DNA from: Marinitoga litoralis
GTDB taxonomy: Bacteria > Thermotogota > Thermotogae > Petrotogales > Petrotogaceae
Length of the DNA stretch: 50,964 nucleotides
Direction of reading: 5' to 3'
Assembly: GCF_016908145.1 (NCBI RefSeq)
Contig: NZ_JAFBDI010000016.1
Location: 1 to 50,964, forward strand
Shown piece by piece: positions 8,271-17,530 of this stretch; the stretch's first letter is position 1, and the number at the start of each line of letters is the position of its first letter. The translations under genes were made by a program, and so were the position numbers. The notes below the pieces were generated by a model. That model saw nothing but the letters and a program-made list of their open reading frames with translations. It made no database searches and was not told the origin of the DNA.

Positions 8271-9176
8271 TTGAAAAAAAAAATATTAACATTGATATTT
8301 AGTATTGTAATAATATATTATCTTTATGCAAACGATAATATGAAATTTTTTAGAATCGAAGAAAAATATGATAATTCAATAATGAATTATACGTTTTATC
8401 CTGACTTAGGTTTAATAACAAATTCTTCTTTAGATTTTCAACATAAAAATATTTATTTATTTTTTAAAAAAAAGAAAGTTATATTAAAAATAAATTTTGA
8501 TAACTCAACAGAAAAAGTTAATGCTTTTAATCTCTTTAATAAAGAAGATATTGAAATAAATAATATTATCCCGATAAAAGATGATATTATAGTATTTTCA
8601 AAGAAAAATAAAAAATTGTATGTTTTTTCTAATTTGGGGAAATTAAAATATACTATTAATAATGAAGATTTATTAGATAATGTAAAATATATTTTGCCAT
8701 ATAAAAATGAAAGTTTAATACTAATAAATGATATTGGAGAATTACATTTGATTAATGTAAAAGGAATTGTCTTAAATTCTGTAGATATTATAAAAAAATT
8801 AAAAATTGACATGTTTTCAATTGAAAAATATAAAATTAACAATGAAAATTTTTATTATTTGTCTAATGAAAATAAAATATATCAATATAATATAAAAACT
8901 GGAGAAATAAAAAAAATATTGGAATGGTTTCCTAATAAAATAATAGATTTTTCTGTAGGGTTAAATGGTAATATATTCTTTTTATATAGAGATAATAATA
9001 CAGTAAAAGGTTCTTATTTGTTTTCTCAAAGTAGTTTAGTTAAAGTATTTTGCAAAATACCATTAGATATAATTTTTGAAGGAAATATTAAAATATCAAA
9101 TATTGATAATTATATATTAATTATAGGCGATAAAGGCTATAAAGTTTACAATATTGATAAAATTATTAATGAGTAA
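8271..9176 (+). CDS. Exported protein of unknown function, propeller-like repeats
   Basis: A 301-residue product with an N-terminal hydrophobic segment (KKKILTLIFSIVIIYYLYA) that reads as a signal peptide or anchor. It starts at TTG 8271, preceded by AGAGGAGGG. The rest shows about 40-residue units of short hydrophobic strands and turns (IIPIKDDIIVFSKKNKKLYVFS; ILPYKNESLILINDIGELHLIN; YYLSNENKIYQYNIKTGEI would be the third), the rhythm of a beta-propeller. No family is recognised. It lies between the small exported protein and the TolC-like protein, 13 bases from the latter, so the two are probably translated from one message. Confidence 0.7.
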   Translation: MKKKILTLIFSIVIIYYLYANDNMKFFRIEEKYDNSIMNYTFYPDLGLITNSSLDFQHKNIYLFFKKKKVILKINFDNSTEKVNAFNLFNKEDIEINNIIPIKDDIIVFSKKNKKLYVFSNLGKLKYTINNEDLLDNVKYILPYKNESLILINDIGELHLINVKGIVLNSVDIIKKLKIDMFSIEKYKINNENFYYLSNENKIYQYNIKTGEIKKILEWFPNKIIDFSVGLNGNIFFLYRDNNTVKGSYLFSQSSLVKVFCKIPLDIIFEGNIKISNIDNYILIIGDKGYKVYNIDKIINE

Positions 9177-9189
9177 GGGGTGTATTTTA

Positions 9190-10422
9190 TTGTTGAGAAA
9201 AAATTTTTTTATATTATTTATTTTTTTAGTTGTCTATAATTTTGGAAATAATATAATTATAGATATGAAATTAATTACTGACGAAAGTATATTAGAAAAG
9301 TCACCGAGCGTTATTTCTAAACTTGAAGAAATAAAATTTTACAATTATTCAGGAAAAGGAATAACTTTATATTTACCATATATAAATTTTTATGTTGATT
9401 TAAATACTCAAGTTATATCATCAAATTTTAATTTAAATAATTTTTTAGCTATGAATAGTACTCACCTGTCAATGTTAACAGAGGATAGATTAAAATATGA
9501 ATTAAAAAATATAAAAATTTTGGAAATGGAAAAAAAGGCAAAATTATTTTATCAGGCAATCACGAATGAGAAAATTTTAAAAGAAATTGAAAATATTTAT
9601 AATGAGGCTAAAAATATTATTAAAAGTAGTGAATTTATGAAAAAGCAAATTAGTAATGAAGATTTATTATTTAAACAATTAGAATTAAAAAGAAAAAAAT
9701 ATAAGCAGCAAAAAAATATTTTAGAATTACAATTAAAAAATGTATTTTTTATTAAAGAAAGCGATAATATTATTTTGAATGCTAAAGATTATAAAGAAGA
9801 TATATATAATTTTGATAAAAATAAGTTTTTAAAAAAAGATTATCTCTATGATTTACCTGAAGTAAAAGTTCAATTATATAAATTAAAAGAAAATAAAGCT
9901 GAAGAGATATCAAATTTTTATAGAAATAATATACCCCATATATCTCCCTATATAACAATAAATGATTTTACAAATGTAGAAACTGGGATTGGTATTTCAT
10001 ATGATTTAAATAATTTTATAACTATTGGAATTAAAGGTAATTTATTTTATGATTTTGATAAATCGCGAAATATTCATTCTAATATATCCTTTAATATTTC
10101 TTTGAACAACAGCAAAAAATATAAATTTTTTAATAATTCTTATATATATACAGAGAAACAAATAATTGATAGTGAAAAATTAAATATAACAAATATAATT
10201 TATACAATTGAGCAACTAGAAATGGAATTAAATATTGCAAAAGAATATATTAATATATTAAAACATAATAAAAATTATAATAACTCACAAATTGAACATT
10301 TAAAATATTTACTAGATAAGGCGTCTTATATAGAATACTATTATTCGATATTAAATGAATATAATTATAATATTTTTAAATTAGAAGTACGTGAGAAAAA
10401 CAAAAAACTCCGGGAGTTTTAA
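9190..10422 (+). CDS. Probable outer-membrane, TolC-like protein (unassigned)
   Basis: About 410 residues, starting at TTG 9190 (TTG 9193 is also possible) after AAGGGGTG. A hydrophobic leader (FFILFIFLVVYNFG) precedes long charged helices (about 95-175), a short strand region (ISPYITINDFTNVETGIGISYDLN, then FITIGIKGNLFYDF), and a second pair of long helices (about 315-405). This helix-strand-helix plan is that of TolC-type outer membrane channels, though the sequence is too diverged for a firm call. The final codons lie inside the terminator hairpin. Its place after two exported proteins suggests a secretion or envelope role. No inner-membrane pump genes are adjacent. Confidence 0.6.
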   Translation: MLRKNFFILFIFLVVYNFGNNIIIDMKLITDESILEKSPSVISKLEEIKFYNYSGKGITLYLPYINFYVDLNTQVISSNFNLNNFLAMNSTHLSMLTEDRLKYELKNIKILEMEKKAKLFYQAITNEKILKEIENIYNEAKNIIKSSEFMKKQISNEDLLFKQLELKRKKYKQQKNILELQLKNVFFIKESDNIILNAKDYKEDIYNFDKNKFLKKDYLYDLPEVKVQLYKLKENKAEEISNFYRNNIPHISPYITINDFTNVETGIGISYDLNNFITIGIKGNLFYDFDKSRNIHSNISFNISLNNSKKYKFFNNSYIYTEKQIIDSEKLNITNIIYTIEQLEMELNIAKEYINILKHNKNYNNSQIEHLKYLLDKASYIEYYYSILNEYNYNIFKLEVREKNKKLREF

Positions 10423-10433
10423 CTCCCGGAGTT
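10406..10433. terminator. Bidirectional terminator between the TolC-like gene and ppdK
   Basis: AACTCCGGGAGTT and AACTCCCGGAGTT form a perfect 13-bp stem with a two-base loop. An A run on the left gives a strong T run for ppdK on the minus strand; the plus-strand tail is TTGATTTTATT. The left arm encodes the last residues of the TolC-like protein. Confidence 0.85.
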
Positions 10434-10443
10434 GATTTTATTA

Positions 10444-13107
10444 TTAATCAGCGTAATTTACAAATTTTCCTCTTTTGAATTTAACTGCTGCTTGAGCTGC
10501 TGCTAATCTTGCAATAGGAACTCTGTATGGTGAACAACTTACGTAATCTAATTGTGTTTTGTGGAAGAATTCGATTGATTCAGGATCTCCACCGTGTTCA
10601 CCACAAACACCTAATTTTAATTCTGGATTTACTGATCTACCATAATCTTTTGCAATTTTTACCATTCTACCAACACCTGTTTGATCAACGTGTTTGAATG
10701 GATCTTTTTCGTAAATTCCTTTTTCAATATAATCGTTGATGAATTTACCGTAATCATCTCTTGAGAAACCTAATGTCATTTGTGTTAAGTCGTTAGTACC
10801 AAAACTGAAGAATTCTGCTACTTCAGCAATTTCATCTGCTGTAACTGCTCCTCTTGGAACTTCGATCATAGTACCAACTTTGTAATCTAAATCAACACCT
10901 GCTTCTTCGATTAATTTATCTGCTGTTTCTCTAACAACTTTATCTAAGTATTTTAATTCATTTACTGTACCTACTAATGGAATCATGATTTCTGGTTTAA
11001 CTTTTTTACCTTCTTTTACCATTTCAATAGCAGCCATAATAATAGCTTTTGTTTGCATTACTGCAACTTCTGGATATGTAATTGCTAATCTTACACCTCT
11101 GTGTCCCATCATTGGGTTGAATTCGTGTAAGTTTTCAACGATTTCTTTTAATTCTTCTACAGTAATACCTAATTGTGGAGCTAATTCTTTCATTTGTTCT
11201 TCATCTTGTGGTAAGAATTCGTGTAATGGTGGATCTAATAATCTGATTGTTACTGGGAATCCTTCCATAGCTTCAAATAATCCTTTGAAGTCTTCTTTTT
11301 GTAATGGTAATAATTCTGCTAAAGCAGCTTCTCTTTGTTCAACAGTTTTTGCAACAATCATTCTTCTCATTTTTTGAATTCTATCGCCTTCGAAGAACAT
11401 ATGTTCTGTTCTACATAATCCTATACCTTCTGCTCCAAAGTTTCTAGCAACATTAGCATCTCTTGGAATATCAGCATTAGCTCTTACACCTAATACTCTA
11501 ATTTCATCAGCAAATTCTAATAATTCAGCAACTTCGCCTTCTAAACCTTGTGGTTTTATTGTTTTAACTTTTCCTAAGTATACTTTTCCTGTAGTACCAT
11601 CTATAGAAATCCAATCTCCGTCTTTCACTTTTACGCCTCTTGCTTCAAATTCTTTTGCTTCTTCATCAATAACAATTTCTTCAGCACCAACAATAGCTGG
11701 TTTACCCATACCTCTTGCAACAACTGCTGCGTGTGATGTCATACCACCTGTAGCTGTTAAAATACCTTCAGCTGCATTCATACCTCCAACATCTTCTGGG
11801 CTTGTTTCAGGTCTTACTAAGATAACTGGAGTTCCTTCTTTAGCTAATTCTTCTGCTTCATCTGCACTGAATACAACTTTACCTGTTGCAGCACCTGGAG
11901 ATGCAGGTAATCCTGCTCCAATTTCTTGTGCTTTTTTAATTTCTGCTTCATCAAATGCAGGGTGTAATAATTTATCGATTTGATCTGGAGTTACTCTCAT
12001 AACTGCTGTAGCTTTATCAATCAATCCTTCTTTAACCATATCTACTGCAATTTTAATAGCAGCTTTTGCTGTTCTTTTACCATTTCTTGTTTGTAAGAAG
12101 TATAATTTTCCTTTTTCTATTGTAAATTCGATATCTTGCATATCTTTATAATGTCTTTCTAATTTATCCATAATGTCTGTTAATTCTTTATATACATCTG
12201 GCATTAATTCATTTAATTTTTCTAATGGATAAGGTGTTCTGATACCAGCAACAACATCTTCACCTTGTGCATTTGGTAAGTATTCACCATATTTTACTTT
12301 TTCACCTGTGTTAGGATCTCTTGTGAAACATACACCAGTTCCACTATCTTCACCCATATTACCGAATACCATCATAACAACATTAACAGCTGTACCTAAT
12401 AATTCTCCTTCTTTAATTCCATTAATAGCTCTGTATTTAATAGCTCTTTCATTCATCCAGCTACCAAATACTGCTTCTATAGCAATCCATAATTGTTTTT
12501 TAGGATCTTGTGGGAATTCTTTTCCAGCTTTTTTATAGATTTCTTTGTATAATTCAACAACTTTTTTGAAATCTTCAGCTTCTAACTCAATATCTAATTT
12601 AACACCTTTTTCTTCTTTTACTTTGTTTAATGCTTCTTCAAAGTCGTGGTGAGGAATACCTAATGCAACATCACCAAACATTTGCATGAATCTTCTGTAA
12701 GCGTCGTATGCAAATCTTGGGTTTCCTGTATTTTTTGCTAAAGCTTCTACTGTTTCATCATTTAAACCTAAGTTTAAAATTGTATCCATCATACCTGGCA
12801 TTGATACAGCTGCACCTGATCTAACAGATACTAATAATGGATTTTCTTTATCTCCAAATTTTTTACCTGAAACTTCTTCTAATTTTTTTAATGCTGCTTC
12901 AACTTCTGCTTCTAATGCTTCTGGGAATGATCTATCATGTTTCCAATAATAGTCACAAACTTCTGTTGTAATTGTAAAACCAGCAGGAACAGGTAATCCC
13001 ATTCTAGCCATTTCTGCTAAATTAGCACCTTTTCCACCTAATATGTGTTTCATCTTTAAATTTCCTTCAGCGATACCTCCGCCATAAAAATATACCATCT
13101 TTTCCAT
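10444..13107 (-). CDS. ppdK: Pyruvate, phosphate dikinase
   Basis: Interconverts pyruvate + ATP + phosphate with phosphoenolpyruvate + AMP + pyrophosphate; in anaerobes with PPi-linked glycolysis it often runs toward pyruvate. The 887 residues match the family. Seen in order: the N-terminal ATP-binding domain (GGKGANLAEMARMGLPVPAGF; RSGAAVSMPGMMDT), the phosphohistidine domain with GGMTSHAAVVARGMGKP (swivelling His in TSHAA), and the C-terminal PEP domain with RTEHMFF, GTNDLTQMTLGFSRDD and GVCGEHGGDP (catalytic Cys). The start is the ATG of MEKMVYF, after AGGAGGGAG; the frame is open upstream without a better site. It follows gpsA by 31 bases on the same strand, so the two are likely cotranscribed. 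Codon use is visibly more regular and GC-richer than its neighbours, as for a highly expressed gene. Confidence 0.98.
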   Translation of the reverse strand: MEKMVYFYGGGIAEGNLKMKHILGGKGANLAEMARMGLPVPAGFTITTEVCDYYWKHDRSFPEALEAEVEAALKKLEEVSGKKFGDKENPLLVSVRSGAAVSMPGMMDTILNLGLNDETVEALAKNTGNPRFAYDAYRRFMQMFGDVALGIPHHDFEEALNKVKEEKGVKLDIELEAEDFKKVVELYKEIYKKAGKEFPQDPKKQLWIAIEAVFGSWMNERAIKYRAINGIKEGELLGTAVNVVMMVFGNMGEDSGTGVCFTRDPNTGEKVKYGEYLPNAQGEDVVAGIRTPYPLEKLNELMPDVYKELTDIMDKLERHYKDMQDIEFTIEKGKLYFLQTRNGKRTAKAAIKIAVDMVKEGLIDKATAVMRVTPDQIDKLLHPAFDEAEIKKAQEIGAGLPASPGAATGKVVFSADEAEELAKEGTPVILVRPETSPEDVGGMNAAEGILTATGGMTSHAAVVARGMGKPAIVGAEEIVIDEEAKEFEARGVKVKDGDWISIDGTTGKVYLGKVKTIKPQGLEGEVAELLEFADEIRVLGVRANADIPRDANVARNFGAEGIGLCRTEHMFFEGDRIQKMRRMIVAKTVEQREAALAELLPLQKEDFKGLFEAMEGFPVTIRLLDPPLHEFLPQDEEQMKELAPQLGITVEELKEIVENLHEFNPMMGHRGVRLAITYPEVAVMQTKAIIMAAIEMVKEGKKVKPEIMIPLVGTVNELKYLDKVVRETADKLIEEAGVDLDYKVGTMIEVPRGAVTADEIAEVAEFFSFGTNDLTQMTLGFSRDDYGKFINDYIEKGIYEKDPFKHVDQTGVGRMVKIAKDYGRSVNPELKLGVCGEHGGDPESIEFFHKTQLDYVSCSPYRVPIARLAAAQAAVKFKRGKFVNYAD

Positions 13108-13138
13108 GTGTTTCTCCCTCCTTATCAAATATAAAAGG

Positions 13139-14122
13139 TTAATTTTCGTCTTTTAATTCTCTTATCATTAATTCATGTATAGCTTCTTTAGGATCCTTAT
13201 TTAAATATAATACTTCATATATTTTTTCAACAATAGGCATTTCAATATTTAATTCCTTTATTTCACTATATAGTGCTTTAACAGTATAAACACCTTCAGC
13301 AACCATATTCATATTATTTATTACTTCATCTAATTTCTTCCCTCTTCCAATCATTTCACCAACATATCTATTTCTACTATGTTGACTATTGCATGTAACT
13401 ATTAGATCACCTAATCCTGCAAGTCCTATAAACGTATCTTTTTTTGCTCCTTTTTTTTCACCATATCTTATTATTTCTGCAAGACCTCTGGTAATTAGCG
13501 CGGCTTTTGAATTATCCCAGCCACCTATTCCATCAATAACTCCTGCAGCTATAGCAATTACATTTTTTATCGAGCCACCTATTTCAACACCTATTACATC
13601 ATCATTTGTATATATTCTGAAGGAAACATTACTAAAGTTTTCCTGAATAATCTTTGCTAAATTTTTATTTTCAGATGCAGCTACTACACTAGTTGGTATG
13701 TCTCTAGCTACTTCTTCAGCATGGCTAGGACCACTTAGAACTACATATTTTGGATTATTCAAAATTTCACTTATTACTTCACTAACTCTCTTATGTGTAT
13801 TAATTTCTATCCCTTTTGAAAGATTTACAATAATTTGATCATTATAGTATAATTTTAGTTTTTCTAATACTTCTCTAACAGCTTGAGCTGGTATAGCTAA
13901 AATTAAAATCTCTGAATTTTCTACAACTTCTTGTAAGCTTAATGAAGGTTTAATTGTTTTAGGTATCGATATACCAGGTAAATAATATGGGTTTTCCCCA
14001 TTTTTTAAAGCTGATAACACTTTTTCATCTGTTGTCCATATTCTTACATTATGCCCATTATTTAAAAGAACTTTAGATATCGCACTTCCCCAACTACCTG
14101 AACCTAAAACACCTATGTTCAT
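13139..14122 (-). CDS. gpsA: Glycerol-3-phosphate dehydrogenase [NAD(P)+]
   Basis: Makes sn-glycerol 3-phosphate from dihydroxyacetone phosphate for phospholipid synthesis. The 327-residue length is typical. The dinucleotide-binding motif is GVLGSGSWGSAI at the N-terminus, and the catalytic Lys lies in EIGGSIKNVIAIAAG; GLAGLGDLIVTC is also diagnostic. ATG 14122 follows AGGAGGAAA. It precedes ppdK, probably in one transcript. The 167 bases upstream contain no gene; there is an 8-bp inverted repeat AACTCATT/AATGAGTT at about 14271-14290 just beyond the MazG-like gene, without a T run. Confidence 0.96.
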   Translation of the reverse strand: MNIGVLGSGSWGSAISKVLLNNGHNVRIWTTDEKVLSALKNGENPYYLPGISIPKTIKPSLSLQEVVENSEILILAIPAQAVREVLEKLKLYYNDQIIVNLSKGIEINTHKRVSEVISEILNNPKYVVLSGPSHAEEVARDIPTSVVAASENKNLAKIIQENFSNVSFRIYTNDDVIGVEIGGSIKNVIAIAAGVIDGIGGWDNSKAALITRGLAEIIRYGEKKGAKKDTFIGLAGLGDLIVTCNSQHSRNRYVGEMIGRGKKLDEVINNMNMVAEGVYTVKALYSEIKELNIEMPIVEKIYEVLYLNKDPKEAIHELMIRELKDEN

Positions 14123-14289
14123 AATTTCCTCCTATATTATAACATATCTTTCGTAACAAAATGGTTTCCAAGTTATTATTACGTACTCCATTATTATATT
14201 TATAATGATATCAAATATAATATTACATTTTATTGTTTGATTCTTCGTTTAATTCCCCTAAACATTATATTAACTCATTGCAAAATGAG

Positions 14290-14676
14290 TTATTTATTAT
14301 TACTTTTTTCTGCTTTTTTTCTTTCTTGCCATATTTCAGAAGCTTTTTCTAAAGAAATTTTTTCTTCCCAAAAAAGCCAAGGTTTTCTGTTTGAAATTTT
14401 ATCAACTACTTTTTTTATGACATTTTTTGATGAAATATTATAATCTCTTTCTATTATTTTTAGAAGCAAAAAAGAATCATATATTAAATCTCCTATTTCT
14501 TCTTCTATATTTTCTATATCATTACCATTTAAAGCCTCTTCTATTTCTTTTATTTCTGAAGAAGCTTCATTTAACATTTTTTCTGAATCGATAGATTCAA
14601 CCCATGGACATTTGTCAATGTTTCTTTGGACTATATCATATAATTTTTTTAATTCATTTAAAAATTCTTTATCCAT
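14290..14676 (-). CDS. MazG-like nucleotide pyrophosphohydrolase, single domain
   Basis: A 128-residue all-helical MazG-type protein; the family hydrolyses (d)NTPs to NMP and pyrophosphate with Mg2+. The CPW near residue 24 recalls the CPWDKEQT motif of MazG. The metal-binding motifs are EASSEIKEIEEAL (ExxE) and IEEEIGDLIYD (EExxD). Full-length MazG has two such domains; this is a one-domain form, and it ends in a short basic tail. It starts 7 bases after the substrate-binding protein gene and is probably cotranscribed with it, though no functional link is obvious. Confidence 0.85.
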   Translation of the reverse strand: MDKEFLNELKKLYDIVQRNIDKCPWVESIDSEKMLNEASSEIKEIEEALNGNDIENIEEEIGDLIYDSFLLLKIIERDYNISSKNVIKKVVDKISNRKPWLFWEEKISLEKASEIWQERKKAEKSNNK

Positions 14677-14683
14677 AATATTC

Positions 14684-15586
14684 CTAATAATTTAAGTATA
14701 AATCTTCTGGAATATTTGATATAGCATTATATTCTAATAGATTTTTCAAATACAAATCTGTTATTTCTTTTATATCATTTCTATAATAAATTTCTGATCT
14801 AGAAGCAGCTTTTTCTAATACAGGTTTTGGCATTGTTTGCATTACCTTAAATACATAATCTATAGCTTGCTCAAAATTGTTTTTATAAAACTCATTTGCT
14901 GAATTTTCATAAGCATCTAAAACTCTTTTTACAAAATTAGGATTTTCTTTATACTTTTTATTTGAAACAAATACTCCAGCAATTGGGATTTTTTGATCTT
15001 TTAAATTAAACATTGATGCATATATTTTTTGTAAATCCATTTGAACCTTTATTTTACCTTGTGTTTTTACTTCAGCAAGAGATACAAAAGGTTCTGGTAA
15101 AACAGCTATGTTTTCCTTACCAGATGCTAATAATTGTATTATCTCTGGACCACTGGTAACATATACTATTTCAAAATCAATATTGTTCATTTCCTTTAAA
15201 ATTTTTAATATAACATCTGCAGTTTGCCCAGGTCCATGTAATGTAACTATTCTTTTTCCAGCTAAATCATTTACATCTTTTATTTCTTCTGAAGATATTA
15301 AATAAAATGATTTCCATAATGAAATTCCTGCTAGCTTATAATCTGCACCCTTGTTAATTAATTCTACACCTAATGCTACAGGTAATACAATAAAATCAGC
15401 TTGTTGTTTTAATACAAGAGTTTGAGCTTGATCTATATTTCTCCAATAATATGTTTGCAAAGTCGGCACCTTATTAATATACATTCCTGCTGCAGGCAAT
15501 AATGTAGGTCCTAATGGATTATAAAATGTACCCGAAAATGCAAATATACTTAAAATTAATACAAATACAATAAATATTTTTTTCAT
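14684..15586 (-). CDS. ABC transporter substrate-binding protein, SsuA/THI5-like (NMT1 type)
   Basis: A 300-residue exported protein with a signal peptide (KKIFIVFVLILSIFAFSG). It starts at ATG 15586 after GGAGGTGG; the frame extends nine codons upstream without a site. The fold signatures of the SsuA/THI5/NMT1 group are visible: a QADFIVLPVALGVELINKGA segment, DLAGKRIVTLHGPGQTAD and IAVLPEPFVSLAE. Members bind sulfonates, thiamin precursors, nitrate and similar small molecules, so the ligand is unknown. No permease or ATPase gene is adjacent, which makes it an orphan component. It is divergent from glnA; a TATAAT at 15618-15623 on the minus strand may be its -10 box. Confidence 0.85.
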   Translation of the reverse strand: MKKIFIVFVLILSIFAFSGTFYNPLGPTLLPAAGMYINKVPTLQTYYWRNIDQAQTLVLKQQADFIVLPVALGVELINKGADYKLAGISLWKSFYLISSEEIKDVNDLAGKRIVTLHGPGQTADVILKILKEMNNIDFEIVYVTSGPEIIQLLASGKENIAVLPEPFVSLAEVKTQGKIKVQMDLQKIYASMFNLKDQKIPIAGVFVSNKKYKENPNFVKRVLDAYENSANEFYKNNFEQAIDYVFKVMQTMPKPVLEKAASRSEIYYRNDIKEITDLYLKNLLEYNAISNIPEDLYLNY

Positions 15587-15780
15587 TATACCACCTCCAT
15601 AAATATTGTTCATTTATATTATACTATAGAAATAGATAATAATAAATAAAATCTATATTTTTATATTTAAATAACTATAATCACTCCTAATAATAATCAA
15701 AAATAAAATTCCAAACTATGAAATTTTTTTCAAAAATGATATAGTATAAAATGATATATGATAACTATGGAGGTGAAAAA

Positions 15781-17133
15781 ATGTTAAATTTTTTCAAGGT
15801 TGATAAAATTCCTGAAGATTATGATTTTTTAGATATTATGGTTGTAGATATATTTGGAAAATTAAAACATGTAACTTTACCAAAAAGCTATGTTAGTGAA
15901 AAAATTTTCAAAGAAGGTATAGGGTTTGATGCATCTAATTTTGGATTTGCTAAAGTTACAGATTCTGATATGGTCGCTATACCAGATTTATCAAAAATGT
16001 ATTTAGAAGAAAAAGAAGATATGAGGATATTACATGTTTTATCTGATGTAATTAACCCTTCAAGTGGTAATTATTTTGATCAATATCCTAGAAGTATTGC
16101 AAAAGAAACTTTGAAATATATAAAAAATTCTAATATAGCCGATGATGCAAAAGTGCTTGTAGAATTAGAATTTCATATTTTCGATAATGTGAATTATAAA
16201 ACAGCTTCCACAGAATCATATTATTATGTTGAAAATTCTGAAGGTTTGGGAGAAGAACATGATTATCCAAAAGCTAGTGCTTCTTCATACCATTTAAATG
16301 AACCATATGATATACATTTTGATTTAAGAAATGAAATAGTGAAGGTATTAGAAAATGCTGGTATACCGGTAAAATATCATCATCACGAAGTTGGAATTGC
16401 ACAACATGAAATAGAATTAAATTTTATGTCTTTAGTTGATGCTTCAGATAATGTAACTTTAGCAAAGTATTTAATAAGAAGAGTCGCTGCTGATTACGGA
16501 TTATACGTAACATTTATGCCAAAACCATTATACAATATGCCTGGTAATGGTATGCATGTCCATCAATACTTAGAAAAAGATGGAAAAAGTTTATTCGTAG
16601 GTGATGAATTATATAATTTAAGCAATTTAGCTTTAAACTATACCGCCGGTGTTTTAAAACATAGTTTATCTGGATCATTATTATCTTGGTCAAATCCAAG
16701 TACTAATTCATTCAAAAGACTTGTTCCAGGATTCGAAGCACCTATATCAGCTTCTTTCTCAAAAGGTAGTAGAAGTGCTGCAATTAGAATTCCTGGCTAC
16801 TTAAGTAAAGCTGATACAAGAATAGAATTTAGAACAGGTGATGCAACTGCAAATATATATTTCTTCTTATCAGCTATGGTGTTAGCAGGTTTAAATGGAA
16901 TTGAAAATAATTTAGATCCTGTTGAATTAGGATTCCATTCCAAAGGTGAAAATGACAAGGAATTTCCATTAAATTTAAAAGATGTTATATATGGTCTTAA
17001 GAAAGATAACGATTATTTAAAAACATTCCCTGAATCATTAATTAATAAATGGATAGATACAAAAATCAAAGAAGCAAATTTAATATATTCTATTCCTCAA
17101 CCTAAAGAATTTGAATTATATTTTGAATTATAA
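15781..17133 (+). CDS. glnA: Glutamine synthetase, type I
   Basis: ATP-dependent amidation of glutamate with ammonia; a cytosolic dodecamer. The 450 residues match GSI-alpha length. Visible: the beta-grasp N-domain with GFDASNFGFAKVTDSDMVAIPD, the VELEFHIFD metal site, HHHEVGIAQHEIELNF, the MPGNGMHVHQ segment (normally GSGMHxH, so Ser is replaced by Asn here), NSFKRLVPGFEAP and the IEFRTGDATAN region. I start at ATG 15781 after GGAGGTG; the in-frame ATG at 15751 would put that site inside the gene. No adenylylation-site region typical of GSI-beta was recognised. It is a single-gene unit ended by the terminator at 17151. Confidence 0.96.
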   Translation: MLNFFKVDKIPEDYDFLDIMVVDIFGKLKHVTLPKSYVSEKIFKEGIGFDASNFGFAKVTDSDMVAIPDLSKMYLEEKEDMRILHVLSDVINPSSGNYFDQYPRSIAKETLKYIKNSNIADDAKVLVELEFHIFDNVNYKTASTESYYYVENSEGLGEEHDYPKASASSYHLNEPYDIHFDLRNEIVKVLENAGIPVKYHHHEVGIAQHEIELNFMSLVDASDNVTLAKYLIRRVAADYGLYVTFMPKPLYNMPGNGMHVHQYLEKDGKSLFVGDELYNLSNLALNYTAGVLKHSLSGSLLSWSNPSTNSFKRLVPGFEAPISASFSKGSRSAAIRIPGYLSKADTRIEFRTGDATANIYFFLSAMVLAGLNGIENNLDPVELGFHSKGENDKEFPLNLKDVIYGLKKDNDYLKTFPESLINKWIDTKIKEANLIYSIPQPKEFELYFEL

Positions 17134-17150
17134 TTAATTTGATTATAATA

Positions 17151-17180
17151 AAAAACTCCTGCGGTTTGCAGGAGTTTTTT
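17151..17180. terminator. Bidirectional terminator between glnA and the glutaredoxin gene
   Basis: AAAAACTCCTGC and GCAGGAGTTTTT form a 12-bp stem with a GGTTT loop. Its A and T tails serve both converging genes; the stop codon of the glutaredoxin gene overlaps the right tail. Confidence 0.9.
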
Positions 17181-17418
17181 AAATACCTAATAGTCTTTCT
17201 ATTTTAGCTTTATCAAATCCAACAATAGTTTGATTCCCTATTTCTATAACAGGAACACCCATTTGTCCTGTTTTTTTAACCATTCTTTCAGCAGCTCTTT
17301 GATCTTTTTCAACATTGTATTCTTTAAAAGGAATACCTAATTGTTTAAAATAATTTTTAGCTTTCTTACACCATGGACATCTTGATGTAGTATATATAGC
17401 TATTTTGACATGCGCCAT
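17179..17418 (-). CDS. Glutaredoxin-like (NrdH/YruB-type) thiol reductase
   Basis: A 79-residue thioredoxin-fold protein with the CPWC active site near residues 14-17 (TTSRCPWCKKAK). It also has the TGQMGVPVIEIG cis-Pro segment and the GFDKAKIERLLG C-terminus typical of small glutaredoxin-like proteins. It probably transfers electrons from a thioredoxin reductase or similar donor to cytosolic targets. ATG follows AAGGAGGGA. The leader holds an ATATAC/GTATAT inverted repeat (17435-17451) close to the ribosome site, which could be an operator. Confidence 0.93.
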   Translation of the reverse strand: MAHVKIAIYTTSRCPWCKKAKNYFKQLGIPFKEYNVEKDQRAAERMVKKTGQMGVPVIEIGNQTIVGFDKAKIERLLGI

Positions 17419-17509
17419 ATAATCCCTCCTTATTATATACAGTTTGTATATATATATTTATGCCATAATATATTTAAAAATAATAGGATTTTATGTTAAA
17501 AATAAAAAA

Positions 17510-17529
17510 AATCTCCCAAAAGGGAGATT
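17510..17529 (-). terminator. Intrinsic terminator of the STAS gene
   Basis: AATCTCCC and GGGAGATT pair perfectly around AAAA; the minus-strand tail is a T run. It lies directly after the stop codon at 17531. Confidence 0.88.
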
Positions 17530-17530
17530 A

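Noticed and set aside
10985-12538. Open frames of 130 and 76 codons on the plus strand inside ppdK
   Set aside because: They are antisense shadows of a strongly conserved gene, lack ribosome sites and have no family character.
17435-17451. A TATAAT just before the glutaredoxin ribosome site as its promoter
   Set aside because: It would place the transcription start inside the ribosome site; the overlapping ATATAC/GTATAT repeat is a simpler reading.
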